A program made the translations under genes and the position numbers. A stretch of DNA of 64,000 bases from positions 2,257,501-2,321,500 of the forward strand of contig NZ_CP083757.1 of assembly GCF_020149935.1 (NCBI RefSeq), written 5' to 3'. The DNA is from Marinilongibacter aquaticus (GTDB lineage Bacteria > Bacteroidota > Bacteroidia > Cytophagales > Spirosomataceae). Position 1 is the stretch's first letter; every line of letters starts with the position of its first letter. The notes beneath the pieces are model-generated. The model saw only the letters and a list, made by a program, of their open reading frames with translations. It was not told the DNA's origin and did no database searches. Positions 47,575 to 57,567 of the stretch are shown here, in pieces.

Positions 47575-49680
47575 TTAGGCTTGTTTCTTGATTACTTCGT
47601 CTGCCAAGTTTTGTGGCACGAAATCGTAGTGCGAGAACGTAAGGTTAGCTGTTGCACGACCAGAAGAAATCGTTCTCAAGTCGGTTACATAACCAAACAA
47701 TTCTGAAAGAGGCACATCGGCCTTGATCACCTGAGAACCTTGCTTCGTATCCATACCTTTCATGATACCGCGACGACGGTTCAAGTCACCTGTAATAGGA
47801 CCTGTATATTCGTCAGGCGTCAAGATTTCAACCGCCATGATTGGCTCCATCAAACGCACACCCGCTTGTTTCGCAGCCGTTCTAAAGCCAAGACGACCGG
47901 CCATCTCGAAAGAGAATGAATCTGAATCGACATCGTGGAATGAACCGTGGAACAAACGCACTTTCATGGCATCCACAGGGAAACCAGCCAGAGGTCCGTT
48001 CACCATGGCTTCTCTGAAACCTTTTTCAACAGAAGGGATGAATTCACGTGGAATAGACCCACCTACGATGTTGTTCACGAATTGAAGACCAGATTTCTTT
48101 TCTTTTCCTTCTTCGTCGTCATCGCGTGGCCCAATCTCAAATACGATATCGGCGAATTTACCACGACCACCCGTTTGCTTTTTGTAAATCTCACGGTGCT
48201 CGAAGTTCGTAGTCAAAGCCTCTTTGTAGGCTACCTGCGGAGCACCTTGGTTTACTTCAACTTTAAATTCACGACGCATACGGTCGATGATGATCTCCAA
48301 GTGAAGCTCGCCCATACCACGGATAATGGTTTGGCCAGTTTCTTCGTTGGTTTCTACCTGAAGAGTAGGATCCTCTTCGATCAATTTGGCGATCGCATTA
48401 CCGAATTTATCTTGATCGGCCGTTTTCTTAGGCTCGATGGCATAACCGATTACAGGATCTGGGAAAATCATAGATTCCAAAACAATCGGGTTCTTTTCGT
48501 CAGAAAGGGTATCTCCAGTTTTGATATCCTTGAAACCAACTACCGCTCCGATATCACCTGCGTGTAGGGCATCGATTTGGTTTTGCTTGTTGGCGTGCAT
48601 CTGGAAGATACGCGAAATACGCTCTTTGTTGCCCGAACGGTTGTTCAACACATACGAACCAGAAGGAAGCATGCCCGAATATGAACGGATAAAGCAAAGA
48701 CGACCTACGAATGGGTCAGTTGCGATTTTAAAGGCCAAAGCCGAGAAAGGTTGGTTTGGATCTGCCTCACGATAGATGGTATCTCCCGTGTTTGGATCTG
48801 TTCCTTTGATGGCTTTTCTATCCAATGGAGAAGGAAGCAATTCCATTACATAGTTCAACATGGTTTGCACACCTTTGTTTTTGAAGGCTGTACCGCAAAG
48901 CATTGGTACGATTTCCATGCCGATTGTAGCTTGACGCAAAGCTGCGATGATCTCTTCAGGAGCAATCGAATCTGGATCTTCGAAATATTTCTCCATCAAT
49001 GACTCGTCTACAGTAGCTACAGACTCGAGCAACTGCTCTCTCCAATGGGCTACATCGTCTACCATATCTTCAGGAATAGGCACTTCAGAATAAGTCATTC
49101 CAAAGTCATCTTCATTCCAAACCATGGCGATATTGTAAACCAAATCAACCACACCTTTGAAAGTATCTTCGCTACCGATAGGCAATTGAAGAGGCACGGC
49201 ATGGCTCCCCAACATCTCTTTCACCTGATTGCAGACGTTCAAGAAATCGGAACCTTGACGGTCCATTTTATTTACGAAGCCCAAACGAGCTACATTATAG
49301 TTATTGGCCAAACGCCAGTTGGTTTCTGATTGCGGCTCAACACCATCTACAGCAGAAAACAAGAACACAAGACCATCCAACACACGCAAAGAACGGTTCA
49401 CCTCTACGGTAAAATCCACGTGGCCTGGAGTATCGATAATGTTCATATGATAATCCTTGCCTTTATAAGGCCAGTTTACAGTCGTTGCAGCAGAAGTAAT
49501 AGTAATACCTCTTTCTTGCTCTTGCTCCATCCAGTCCATGGTTGCAGCACCATCGTGCACTTCACCGATCTTGTGACTTACCCCTGCGTAGAAGAGGATA
49601 CGTTCGGTGGTGGTAGTTTTACCCGCATCAATGTGGGCGGCAATACCGATGTTTCTAGTATAATTTAAATCGCGAGCCAT
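47575..49680 (-). CDS. fusA: Elongation factor G
   Basis: 701 residues. G1 [15 protein letters not shown], the switch [10 protein letters not shown] and the NKMDRQG loop are present, and domains II-V are complete (for example [18 protein letters not shown]). It catalyses ribosome translocation and recycling. It lies on the opposite strand to rpsL-rpsG, about 1.5 kb away, instead of directly after rpsG. Promoter TACTTTTG at 49781-49788 leaves a leader of about 100 bases. Confidence 0.99.
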   Translation of the reverse strand: MARDLNYTRNIGIAAHIDAGKTTTTERILFYAGVSHKIGEVHDGAATMDWMEQEQERGITITSAATTVNWPYKGKDYHMNIIDTPGHVDFTVEVNRSLRVLDGLVFLFSAVDGVEPQSETNWRLANNYNVARLGFVNKMDRQGSDFLNVCNQVKEMLGSHAVPLQLPIGSEDTFKGVVDLVYNIAMVWNEDDFGMTYSEVPIPEDMVDDVAHWREQLLESVATVDESLMEKYFEDPDSIAPEEIIAALRQATIGMEIVPMLCGTAFKNKGVQTMLNYVMELLPSPLDRKAIKGTDPNTGDTIYREADPNQPFSALAFKIATDPFVGRLCFIRSYSGMLPSGSYVLNNRSGNKERISRIFQMHANKQNQIDALHAGDIGAVVGFKDIKTGDTLSDEKNPIVLESMIFPDPVIGYAIEPKKTADQDKFGNAIAKLIEEDPTLQVETNEETGQTIIRGMGELHLEIIIDRMRREFKVEVNQGAPQVAYKEALTTNFEHREIYKKQTGGRGKFADIVFEIGPRDDDEEGKEKKSGLQFVNNIVGGSIPREFIPSVEKGFREAMVNGPLAGFPVDAMKVRLFHGSFHDVDSDSFSFEMAGRLGFRTAAKQAGVRLMEPIMAVEILTPDEYTGPITGDLNRRRGIMKGMDTKQGSQVIKADVPLSELFGYVTDLRTISSGRATANLTFSHYDFVPQNLADEVIKKQA

Positions 49681-49780
49681 TTATTAAATTGTTTAAACTA
49701 ATATTTACTCAATAAATCGTTGGAAATCAGCCAAAATATACTTTCATTATTTACAATGCTCCATTTTGGCTTTCGGGGTG

Positions 49781-49788
49781 CAAAAGTA
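49781..49788 (-). promoter_or_regulatory. fusA promoter -7 element TACTTTTG
   Basis: A TAnnTTTG match on the minus strand, 100 bases before the fusA ATG. The -33 element is not clear. Confidence 0.55.
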
Positions 49789-49822
49789 AGAACTTTTTTC
49801 GATAAAAATGACATCAAGCCGA

Positions 49823-49851
49823 TTGATATCCAATTATCTTATATAATTTTG
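49823..49851 (+). promoter_or_regulatory. Promoter of the DUF3467 gene
   Basis: TTG (49823-49825), 18 bases, TAATTTTG (49844-49851), about 60 bases before the ATG at 49911. Confidence 0.5.
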
Positions 49852-49910
49852 TCAGAGTACTAAGAAAACCTTATCCTTTCCTTCTTCACCCCACTAAAAA
49901 TCGAACGAAA

Positions 49911-50234
49911 ATGAGCAAGAAAAAATTGGAAAACGAAGAGAAGCAAATCAACATCGAAATACCCGAAGACTTGGCCGAAGGCGTGTATGCCAATTTGGCC
50001 ATGATTGCTCACAGCCACTCCGAATTCGTCCTCGATTTCATCCGTTTGATGCCCGGAGTACCTAAAGCAAAGGTAAAATCAAGAATCATTCTCACCCCCG
50101 AGCATGCCAAGAGGCTGCTTCAAGCACTGGAAGACAACATTGCCAAATACGAAGCCAATTTTGGAGATATTCGTGAAAATGAAGAACCGACGCCTTTCCC
50201 GATGAACTTTGGCGGGCCAATGGGAGAAGCCTAA
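49911..50234 (+). CDS. DUF3467 domain protein
   Basis: 107 residues of a small conserved Bacteroidota family (INIEIPEDLAEGVYANLAMIAHS followed by EFVLDFIRLMPGVPKAKVKSRIILTPEHAKRL). The fold is expected to be a small alpha/beta unit; the function is not known. It has its own promoter and lies between the divergent fusA and the convergent Bax-inhibitor family gene. Confidence 0.88.
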   Translation: MSKKKLENEEKQINIEIPEDLAEGVYANLAMIAHSHSEFVLDFIRLMPGVPKAKVKSRIILTPEHAKRLLQALEDNIAKYEANFGDIRENEEPTPFPMNFGGPMGEA

Positions 50235-50289
50235 AAGATTTGGGCTATACAATTTTCTTTACAGCCCAAATTTGATGCACTCAAAATCA

Positions 50290-50982
50290 TCAGTCTCTCG
50301 AACGCATGAGTATCCTCAAGATATACCAGAAGAGCAACATCACAGAAGCAAAAAGCTGAAGAGCCGCTCCGACATATTGATCGGTAGAATAAACCGATTT
50401 CAGTTGCTGCGTTTGGTACAAGATACTGCCCGAAGCCAAGGCCACCATCAGCACAGAAAACCAAAGGCCAAGATCGAAGCCGAATATAGCCCCCAAAGCA
50501 ATCAGGCCGATCGAAACGAAACCGCCGATGATCAATATCGAACGTAAAAAAGACAGGTCACTTTTGGTGGTAAACGCAATGAAACTCAGAGCCCCAAACA
50601 TGCATAAGGTGAGCACCGCCGCTTCCAGCACCACATTCCCCGAACCGGAATATACGGTAGCCAGAAATATCATGGGCAAAAAGATTATGGCCTCGAGCAA
50701 AACATAAAAAGCCAGACCCGCGTATTGCGTGCTCCTTTTCTCGGCAAAAACCAACCTGTTTGCCAGCATAGAAGCCAACCAAAACACGCCAAGAATAAAC
50801 AGCCAGATAAATTTGCCGCCCATCATGGCCAAAATCAAATCGGCGGGGATTAAATTGAGCAAAAGCCCTTCGACAAAAATGAAGCCCAAAACGGCCATGG
50901 CAAGGTGAGTATAGGTTTGGCGGTAAAACAGGGCCTTCTCCGAATTTGAAGCAAGGGCCACGGGCATGTCTGTGTTGTACAT
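50290..50982 (-). CDS. Bax inhibitor-1/YccA family membrane protein
   Basis: 230 residues with about seven membrane helices. The family signature is seen in FYRQTYTHLAMAVLGFIFVEG, the strongly hydrophobic middle (FLPMIFLATVYSG) and the C-terminal ILYQTQQLKSVYSTDQYVGAALQL. Members are calcium-leak channels or regulators of FtsH in other bacteria; no specific role can be given here. Monocistronic, transcribed away from rpsL. Confidence 0.9.
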   Translation of the reverse strand: MYNTDMPVALASNSEKALFYRQTYTHLAMAVLGFIFVEGLLLNLIPADLILAMMGGKFIWLFILGVFWLASMLANRLVFAEKRSTQYAGLAFYVLLEAIIFLPMIFLATVYSGSGNVVLEAAVLTLCMFGALSFIAFTTKSDLSFLRSILIIGGFVSIGLIALGAIFGFDLGLWFSVLMVALASGSILYQTQQLKSVYSTDQYVGAALQLFASVMLLFWYILRILMRSRD

Positions 50983-51104
50983 AAAATAGAATTAGATTTA
51001 TAGAGTACAGGCCCCGTATTGTGATCACGAAGCACATGACAATATACGGCAAGTCTCTTATTCTCAGAAAAGCTTTATTTATTTTTATTTATAAAACATT
51101 TCCT

Positions 51105-51112
51105 TACCTTTG
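51105..51112 (+). promoter_or_regulatory. rpsL-rpsG promoter -7 element TACCTTTG
   Basis: A TAnnTTTG match 51 bases before the rpsL ATG, in an AT-rich context. Confidence 0.65.
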
Positions 51113-51163
51113 CACTCCCTTTTTGGGGACGTATAATCTTAGTAATCATTTTAAACAATTACA

Positions 51164-51547
51164 ATGCCTACTATACAGCAATTAGTAAGAAAAGGAAGAG
51201 AGACGCTTAATTACAAGTCGAAATCTCCGGCATTGGATTCATGCCCACAGCGTCGTGGGGTTTGTACGCGTGTATACACCACTACACCAAAGAAGCCAAA
51301 CTCGGCTTTGCGTAAAGTGGCTCGTGTGCGTTTGACAAACCAGAAAGAAGTGAACGCTTACATTCCGGGCGAAGGACACAACCTACAAGAACACTCGATC
51401 GTATTGATCCGTGGCGGTAGGGTAAAAGACCTTCCGGGTGTGCGTTATCACATCGTACGTGGTGCATTGGATACAGCCGGCGTGGCCAACCGTAAGCAAG
51501 GCCGTTCGAAGTACGGAGCGAAGCGTCCGAAGCCAGCAGCCAAGTAA
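51164..51547 (+). CDS. rpsL: Ribosomal protein uS12
   Basis: 127 residues. Decoding-centre motifs are [12 protein letters not shown] (with Lys43, the streptomycin-sensitive form) and [12 protein letters not shown]. It is first of a two-gene operon with rpsG. Promoter at 51105. Confidence 0.98.
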   Translation: MPTIQQLVRKGRETLNYKSKSPALDSCPQRRGVCTRVYTTTPKKPNSALRKVARVRLTNQKEVNAYIPGEGHNLQEHSIVLIRGGRVKDLPGVRYHIVRGALDTAGVANRKQGRSKYGAKRPKPAAK

Positions 51548-51676
51548 TTCCCTAGAAATTTTGAGTCTTAATCGCCTCGGCGAATACTATAAATTCAAAA
51601 GGGAAGTAATGTCTCGACAAGAAAACGAGATGTGAATTAGTTTTTTTTAAACGAAACCTCATTAAAATTTTCAGCA

Positions 51677-52144
51677 ATGAGAAAAAGAAAACCACCGAAA
51701 CGTTACGTATTGCCTGATCCTAAATTCAGAGACACTACTGTAACAAAATTTGTAAACAATTTGATGTTGCAAGGCAAGAAAAGCTTGTCGTACAGCATTT
51801 TCTACGGTGCTCTTGAGCTAGTGGAACAACGCACGAAAGAAAACGGACTTGAAACTTGGAAGAAAGCGTTGAACAACGTTAGCCCTTCTGTAGAGGTGAA
51901 AAGCCGTCGTGTTGGTGGAGCCACTTTCCAAGTACCCATCGAAGTTCGTGCCGAAAGACGCCAATCTCTAGGGATGAAATGGTTGATCAGCTACGCCCGT
52001 AAGCGTGGCGAGAAGACAATCACCGAGCGTTTGGCCGGAGAAATCATCGCCGCTTCAAAAGGTGAAGGTGCCGCGGTGAAAAAGAAAGACGATACGCACA
52101 GAATGGCAGACGCCAACAAAGCATTCTCACACTTCAGAGTGTAA
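51677..52144 (+). CDS. rpsG: Ribosomal protein uS7
   Basis: 155 residues. Signature segments are [22 protein letters not shown] at the start and [15 protein letters not shown]. It binds 16S rRNA early in 30S assembly. A strong terminator follows at once, so fusA and rpsJ are not in this operon as they are in many bacteria. Confidence 0.98.
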   Translation: MRKRKPPKRYVLPDPKFRDTTVTKFVNNLMLQGKKSLSYSIFYGALELVEQRTKENGLETWKKALNNVSPSVEVKSRRVGGATFQVPIEVRAERRQSLGMKWLISYARKRGEKTITERLAGEIIAASKGEGAAVKKKDDTHRMADANKAFSHFRV

Positions 52145-52164
52145 GAAAAGGTATCATACAAATG

Positions 52165-52197
52165 AAAAGCCCCGACCAATGTCGGGGCTTTCGTTTT
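52165..52197. terminator. Bidirectional terminator between rpsG and the oxidoreductase gene
   Basis: GCCCCGAC/GTCGGGGC around a CAAT loop (52169-52188), flanked by AAAA and a T-run. It serves both convergent genes. Confidence 0.9.
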
Positions 52198-53490
52198 TTA
52201 AAGTCCTGCTACCCAATCGTAGCCCTTTCTGTATGGGCGATGCAACATGGCATTGGCCATGGCATCGTGCTTGAATTCCGCTTTCTTCCAATCCCATTTC
52301 AATTTCTTCCCAAGCTCCCAAGAGATAAGAGCCAAATGCATGGGCTCCGTCATCGCTTTGGCATAGGCCAGATTCGATTCGGGCTGCACGCGGCTTTTCA
52401 CCGAATCGACAAAGTTCTGCTGATGCCCAGGCGACCGCGGGATGCTTTGAGGCACATGGTCCAGTTCGGTAAGCACTTGTCCATTCAAATGTATTTCCTT
52501 GCTGCCGTAGTCGCAGACCAAGCTTCCCTTCGAGCCTTCAAAATAGGCACCGATGTGTTTCTCTCCCACCCCGGGCAAATTGGGCGGTGTAGAAGACCAG
52601 GTGATATCCAAACCCTTGAACTTGAAATCAATGTCGAGCGATTCGGGCGTATCTCCAATACCCGGCGAAACCGGTCCACGTGCTTCCACCCATTTCAGCT
52701 TTTCCGGAGCCAAACTCCACCACACGATATCGGCGATGTGACACCAAAAATCTTGAAAAACACCGCCGGAATAATCCATGAAATAGCGATAGCTGAAATG
52801 GCTTCTTTCTTTAAAGTATTCTCTTTCTGGAGCAGGGCCTTGCCAAAAATCCCAATTGAAACCTTCTGGAATTGGCTGGTAAGTCGCCTTTTCGAAAACC
52901 GGAGGTTTGCCCGTTTTCCAAAGGTGTACTTTCTTTATTTTGCCCAGCTCACCCGAACGTATCAACTCGACGACCCTGTGGTAATTGTCGCCCGCATGAA
53001 TCTGCGTGCCCAACTGAAATATTCTGTTCGTCTCCTTTTGCGATTTCAACATGGCCTCGCCTTCTTTCACAGAAAAAGAAAGGGGCTTTTCACCGTACAC
53101 ATCCTTTCCGGCTTGGAAAGCCAAAATGGCCACTTGTGCATGCCAATGGTCTGGCGTAGCACAACTGATGGCATCGATGTCTTTGCGTTCCAACACCTTC
53201 CTGAAATCGGCATATAAATCGGGTTTTGCATCGGGCCTCCACTCTTTCAGCTTAGACGCCGCTTTCTCCAGATGGCTGCGGTCCAAATCACAAAGGGCCA
53301 CGATATCGACCTCGGGAATTCCTGCAAACCAACGCATGTGATTTGTCCCCATGCCGTTGATCCCAATGTGAGCGACACGCACACGATCGCTGGGAGCAGG
53401 TTTCCGCAATAAATTCGGGAAATAATAAAATCCAAAGCCGGCCATTCCGGCCTGCTTGATAAAGTCTCGACGGTTTGATTTCTGAAGCAT
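52198..53490 (-). CDS. Gfo/Idh/MocA-family oxidoreductase, Tat-exported
   Basis: 430 residues. A twin-arginine start (SNRRDFIKQAG) precedes a Rossmann domain (VRVAHIGINGMGTNHMRW) and the GFO/IDH/MocA C-domain with GEKPLSFSVKEGEAM, the conserved EKP that holds the catalytic lysine. Bacteroidota encode many such proteins that act in the periplasm on sugars or sugar acids with a bound NAD(P). The substrate is unknown and no sugar gene is adjacent. Confidence 0.9.
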   Translation of the reverse strand: MLQKSNRRDFIKQAGMAGFGFYYFPNLLRKPAPSDRVRVAHIGINGMGTNHMRWFAGIPEVDIVALCDLDRSHLEKAASKLKEWRPDAKPDLYADFRKVLERKDIDAISCATPDHWHAQVAILAFQAGKDVYGEKPLSFSVKEGEAMLKSQKETNRIFQLGTQIHAGDNYHRVVELIRSGELGKIKKVHLWKTGKPPVFEKATYQPIPEGFNWDFWQGPAPEREYFKERSHFSYRYFMDYSGGVFQDFWCHIADIVWWSLAPEKLKWVEARGPVSPGIGDTPESLDIDFKFKGLDITWSSTPPNLPGVGEKHIGAYFEGSKGSLVCDYGSKEIHLNGQVLTELDHVPQSIPRSPGHQQNFVDSVKSRVQPESNLAYAKAMTEPMHLALISWELGKKLKWDWKKAEFKHDAMANAMLHRPYRKGYDWVAGL

Positions 53491-53586
53491 ATCAGGTTTA
53501 TTCGGGTATTTTCCTCAATTTATCTGAAAATACGCAGATATAAAACAAAGCTTCGAAACACATCGACCAAAATGGCTTTTAAAAAG

Positions 53587-54210
53587 CTAGGCCATTGGCA
53601 TGTAGACTACCTTCTTGGTTTCGAAAAAAGGCTCTTCGAAAAATTCGGGAATATCGAACAGTTGGTAGGGTCTTTTCACCTCGTTCAGCTCTTCCTCCAA
53701 ATCACCGCCTTTCAAGTACAGAATGCCGTTGTCTATGGAGTTGATAGCCCTCGATTCGAATTTATCCTGCACCCATTGCACAAAGGGCTTCATGCGTGTC
53801 ACGGCCCGACTGACCACAAAATCATATTTGCCCTTCACCTTTTCCGCACGCTCGTGTTGGCTGCTCAGGTTTTTCAAACCTATAGCCGAAGACACCTCTT
53901 CCACAACCTTGATTTTCTTTCCGATCGAATCCACCAAATGGAAGCGGCACTCTGGGAAAAGAATGGCCAAGGGCACACCGGGAAATCCACCGCCGGTGCC
54001 CACATCCAGAATTTTAGAACCCGCGGCAAAGCCATGTACTTTTGCAATGGCCAAACTGTGCAGCACATGCTTTTCGTACAAAGCGTCAATATCCTTTCGC
54101 GAAATCACATTGATCTGAGCATTCCAAATGGTATAAAGCTCTTCGAGTTGGGCAAATTGCTCTTTTTGAACAGGGCTTAATTCGGGAAAATATTTATGCA
54201 GGATCTCCAT
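53587..54210 (-). CDS. rsmG: 16S rRNA (guanine-527-N7)-methyltransferase
   Basis: 207 residues from the ATG at 54210. A SAM-binding loop (ILDVGTGGGFPGVPLAILFP) and the family segment WNAQINVISRKDIDALYEKHVLHSL identify it. It makes m7G527 in the 530 loop of 16S rRNA. It begins four bases after the glycosyltransferase gene, so both are one operon. Confidence 0.95.
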   Translation of the reverse strand: MEILHKYFPELSPVQKEQFAQLEELYTIWNAQINVISRKDIDALYEKHVLHSLAIAKVHGFAAGSKILDVGTGGGFPGVPLAILFPECRFHLVDSIGKKIKVVEEVSSAIGLKNLSSQHERAEKVKGKYDFVVSRAVTRMKPFVQWVQDKFESRAINSIDNGILYLKGGDLEEELNEVKRPYQLFDIPEFFEEPFFETKKVVYMPMA

Positions 54211-54213
54211 CAC

Positions 54214-55425
54214 CTATCTCCATTTAATCTTTTTCGGATTCGAAATTAAGGTCATTAAACCAAAAACCACCAAATAAAGCCAATAAAGAAAGTCGTAATA
54301 TAAAATTTTGCCCGCTCGCACCGTTTTCCCCAGCTTGCGGTTGCACAGCGACAAGATCAGCCAACGCAGCAAGAGCCAAGCCAAAAACACGCCCAATACC
54401 ACCCGCATCCAATTTGTGATGGGCTCATAATGTTCGATACCGTAAGGGGCCAACCACTCATTGGGCACAATCAACCATTTCGGCATGACAAACCAAGCCG
54501 GGGCAGAAAGAAGGGCGGGCACGAACGAAAACCAAACGAGTATAAAACTAAACCACAACAAACCAATTGTGAGCTTATCCCGAAACTTATAGCGTTTCCC
54601 TACAGACAGGTGCCTCCTTTTCTGTGTCACCCATTCTTTAAAAGTACGCTTGGGCTCGGAATAAACGTGGCTTTCCTCCGAAATACAAATGGCCGTATTT
54701 TTACTGTGGGCAATTTCGTTGATCAGCAGGTCATCGTCGCCACTCAGCAAGGCCAAATGTTTCGTGAAACCATTTACAGCCCAGAACGCCTCCTTTCTGT
54801 ACATCAGGTTTCGCCCGACACCCATAAAGGGCACTCCCACTCGGGCAAATGAAAAGTATTGCAGGGCCGTCTGGAAAGTTTCGTAACGAATAAAAGCATT
54901 TAGCCTTCCGGGGTATTCGTAATAAGGCGAAAAGCCCAATACTACTTCCTTATCTGGCCCCAAAGCTTCGGCCATTTCCCTAATCCAATATTTCGAATTG
55001 GGCCTACAATCGGCATCCGTGAGCAAAACCACTTCTTTTTGGGCCTTTTTCAACCCCATGGTCACTGCATATTTCTTGGCCGTGAAATGTTCGGGCAAAG
55101 CTTTGACGTGCACAAAACGCACATTGGGAAATGCATTGTGAATGTCCAGTAGATAATCGTACGTGCCATCCGAAGAGCGGTCGTCGACAATTATTATTTC
55201 AAAATCGGGGTAATCCTGCTCGGCCAGCAACGGAATCAGCTCTTGCAGGTTCTTGATTTCATTCCAGGCCGCCACCACGACAGACACACCGGGCAAATCC
55301 CGCTCCTCTTCATTGTCCTCTTCGCCGCGGTATCCGGCCAAGGCCGTAAATACGAAGAGCAAATAAATAAACTGAACAAAAACAGCGGTCCCGAACAAAG
55401 CCGGGAAAAAATATTCCCAAATCAC
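54214..55425 (-). CDS. Family 2 glycosyltransferase with membrane segments
   Basis: 403 residues from a GTG start. An N-terminal membrane helix is followed by a GT-A domain (SVVVAAWNEIKNLQELIPLL, IIIVDDRSSDGT, LLTDADCRPNSKYW with the DxD-like site, SGDDDLLIN, and TQKRRHLSVGKRY as the QxxRW equivalent). Three to four membrane helices end the protein. It is probably a polysaccharide or glycolipid synthase in the inner membrane. Its operon partner is rsmG, which gives no hint of substrate. Confidence 0.88.
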   Translation of the reverse strand: MIWEYFFPALFGTAVFVQFIYLLFVFTALAGYRGEEDNEEERDLPGVSVVVAAWNEIKNLQELIPLLAEQDYPDFEIIIVDDRSSDGTYDYLLDIHNAFPNVRFVHVKALPEHFTAKKYAVTMGLKKAQKEVVLLTDADCRPNSKYWIREMAEALGPDKEVVLGFSPYYEYPGRLNAFIRYETFQTALQYFSFARVGVPFMGVGRNLMYRKEAFWAVNGFTKHLALLSGDDDLLINEIAHSKNTAICISEESHVYSEPKRTFKEWVTQKRRHLSVGKRYKFRDKLTIGLLWFSFILVWFSFVPALLSAPAWFVMPKWLIVPNEWLAPYGIEHYEPITNWMRVVLGVFLAWLLLRWLILSLCNRKLGKTVRAGKILYYDFLYWLYLVVFGLMTLISNPKKIKWR

Positions 55426-55499
55426 TTAAATAGTGGTAATTTATTTCTCTCAAATATACATATTCAGACATACTAATTTCATGCAAATCGAATTAAAGC

Positions 55500-55507
55500 T
55501 AATTTTG
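55500..55507 (+). promoter_or_regulatory. tgt promoter -7 element TAATTTTG
   Basis: A TAnnTTTG match ending four bases before the tgt ATG, implying a leaderless message. No clear -33 TTG. Confidence 0.5.
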
Positions 55508-55511
55508 CCGC

Positions 55512-56642
55512 ATGAAATTCGAGCTTCAAACAGCAAATCCCGATTCGGCGGCACGTGCAGGCAAAATCACGACCGGCCATGGAGAAATCCTCACGCCTAT
55601 TTTTATGCCCGTAGGTACAGCGGGTACCGTAAAGGGCGTGCACCAAGCCGAGCTTAAAGAAAAAATAAAGGCTCAGATTATTCTGGGCAACACTTATCAT
55701 TTGTATTTGCGGCCCGGCCTTGAAGTGATGGAACAGGCGGGCGGACTGCACAAATTCAACGGCTGGTCTGGGCCCATCCTTACCGACAGCGGGGGATATC
55801 AAGTGTTTTCCTTGAAAGAGATACGGAAAATCACCGAAGAGGGCGTACATTTCAATTCCCACATCGACGGCTCGAAACACCTCTTTACGCCAGAATATGT
55901 AATGGATATCCAACGTACAATCGGAGCCGACATCATTATGGCTTTCGACGAATGCCCGCCGTACCCGAGCGAATACGATTATGCCGAGAAATCGATGCAT
56001 TTGACCCACCGTTGGCTCAAAAGGTGCATCAAAAGAATGAACGAAACCGAAGGAAAGTACGGACATACCCAGGCCCTTTTTCCCATCGTGCAAGGCAGTA
56101 CCTATAAAGATTTGCGAAAACAATCAGCCGAATTTATCGCGGCCCAAAACCAAGCTGGAAATGCCATAGGTGGCCTCTCCGTAGGCGAGCCCGCAGAAGA
56201 AATGTACGCTATGCTCGAGGTTGTCAACGCCATTCTGCCCGAAGACAAACCACGTTACCTCATGGGCGTGGGCACCCCCGAAAACATTTTGGAAGCCATT
56301 GCCCTGGGCACCGACATGTTCGATTGCGTAATGCCCACCCGAAATGCCCGAAACGGCATGCTCTTCACCACCGAGGGTATCATAAATATCCGGAACAAAA
56401 AATGGGAAAATGATTTCTCCCTGATCGACGCGGCCCTCGACAATGGCGTGAGCAATTTCCATTCCAAAGCTTACCTCAAGCATTTGATCAAATGCCAGGA
56501 AATGCTCGGAGCCCAAATCGCGAGCATCCACAACCTCAGCTTCTACCTTTGGTTGGTGGGCGAAGCCCGTAGGCATATCCTCGCAGGCGATTTCGTAAGC
56601 TGGAAAAACAAAATGGTTAAAAAGCTGATGCAAAGGCTTTAG
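55512..56642 (+). CDS. tgt: tRNA-guanine(34) transglycosylase
   Basis: 376 residues. Substrate and catalytic motifs are MPVGTAGTVKGVHQAEL, LTDSGGYQVFSL, GGLSVGEP and the nucleophile region DMFDCVMPTR. It swaps guanine for preQ1 at position 34 of tRNAs on the queuosine pathway. The usual zinc ligands CxCxxC are not present: the aligned stretch reads ALDNGVSNFHSKAYLKHL, although the later His in SIHNLSFYLWL is kept. From memory other Bacteroidota Tgt proteins also lack them. It lies just upstream of tRNA-Asn, itself a Q-tRNA. Confidence 0.95.
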   Translation: MKFELQTANPDSAARAGKITTGHGEILTPIFMPVGTAGTVKGVHQAELKEKIKAQIILGNTYHLYLRPGLEVMEQAGGLHKFNGWSGPILTDSGGYQVFSLKEIRKITEEGVHFNSHIDGSKHLFTPEYVMDIQRTIGADIIMAFDECPPYPSEYDYAEKSMHLTHRWLKRCIKRMNETEGKYGHTQALFPIVQGSTYKDLRKQSAEFIAAQNQAGNAIGGLSVGEPAEEMYAMLEVVNAILPEDKPRYLMGVGTPENILEAIALGTDMFDCVMPTRNARNGMLFTTEGIINIRNKKWENDFSLIDAALDNGVSNFHSKAYLKHLIKCQEMLGAQIASIHNLSFYLWLVGEARRHILAGDFVSWKNKMVKKLMQRL

Positions 56643-56681
56643 CAAAAAAGGCACACGAATTGTGAAAATTTTTTTCGCGAT

Positions 56682-56716
56682 TTGATTGACACGTAATGCA
56701 TAAGCCTATACTTTTG
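56682..56716 (+). promoter_or_regulatory. tRNA-Asn promoter
   Basis: TTG (56686-56688), 20 bases, TACTTTTG (56709-56716), 28 bases before the tRNA: a full consensus match. Confidence 0.75.
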
Positions 56717-56744
56717 CACCACGATTTCAAATCGGAGACAAAAT

Positions 56745-56818
56745 TCCTCCTTAGCTCAGCTGGTTAGAGCATCTGACTGTTAATCAGAGGGTCCTTGGTT
56801 CGAGCCCAAGAGGAGGAG
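56745..56818 (+). tRNA. trnN: tRNA-Asn (GTT)
   Basis: A cloverleaf with acceptor TCCTCCT/AGGAGGA, discriminator G, anticodon loop TGTTAAT and T arm TTGG-TTCGAGC-CCAA. Monocistronic; followed by its own terminator. It borders the AT-rich defence region. Confidence 0.96.
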
Positions 56819-56827
56819 CTTGAAAGC

Positions 56828-56857
56828 AAAGGAGTTACAGAAATGTGACTCCTTTTT
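56828..56857 (+). terminator. tRNA-Asn terminator
   Basis: AAAGGAGTTACA pairs with TGTGACTCCTTT (one G-U) around GAAA, followed by seven T. Confidence 0.85.
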
Positions 56858-57084
56858 TTATGCCATTTGCCTAACAATTTGCACAACAAGCCACCCCTAT
56901 CGCTTCATATTGCAATTGATAAAATACCTAAAAGTAGAATTGGACGTAAAGGTTGGATGGAGAATGCATGCACAAATACCTTCCTAAGAATTACGCTTTC
57001 AATGGCGGTACAGAGGCCTTTGCTTTATGCTTGCACTGCACTTTAACTTTATTAATTTTGGACTGATTGTTATGGCCATTTTTA

Positions 57085-57567
57085 TTACCATTTCAGCATC
57101 CCTTTCTTCCAAAGAAGAAACGCTATAATGTTTAACAAAATAGATAATCCGACAATCACAAAACCAAGATATTTCTGAAATCCACTTCGAACGAAGTAAG
57201 GCTGCCCATTTTTATCTATGAACTGGGCAAATCTATTCAGTCCAACATTTCTTGTATCTGAAGTTTCGTAATAGTACACATCAATTTCGTCTCCAACTTT
57301 TAAATCGTCAATAGTAAAAACAGCTGGTTCACTATTCAGCTTATAGATTTCAAATACATAGGGATAGGAATCAATTTTCACGTATCGAAAATCTCCCTTG
57401 TGACGTGTTGGAAGGTTTAGGAATTCTTTGTCATAGTATTCCACAGTTCCTGTGGACTTGTCATATTCTACCTTATCCTTTGAATTGTTGACAGTTACAA
57501 AAATCCCCAGCCCCAAGATCATGAACGATGCGAAAAGCACCCCGCGTACGCGACTTATAATTGGCAT
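57085..57567 (-). CDS. Hypothetical two-helix membrane protein, 160 aa
   Basis: 160 residues from the ATG at 57567. There is one membrane helix at each end (LFASFMILGLGIFVTV and YLGFVIVGLSILLNIIAFLLW), enclosing a beta-rich extracytoplasmic domain (TGTVEYYDKEFLNLP, FTIDDLKVGDEIDVYYYE), the layout of DUF3592-like proteins. AT-rich, and not clearly part of the restriction operon. About 220 featureless bases separate it from the tRNA-Asn terminator. Function unknown. Confidence 0.65.
   Translation of the reverse strand: MPIISRVRGVLFASFMILGLGIFVTVNNSKDKVEYDKSTGTVEYYDKEFLNLPTRHKGDFRYVKIDSYPYVFEIYKLNSEPAVFTIDDLKVGDEIDVYYYETSDTRNVGLNRFAQFIDKNGQPYFVRSGFQKYLGFVIVGLSILLNIIAFLLWKKGMLKW

Noticed and set aside
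52162-53217. A 351-codon plus-strand frame opposite the Gfo/Idh/MocA gene
   Set aside because: It begins inside the rpsG terminator and overlaps a well-supported oxidoreductase gene; no recognisable protein features.
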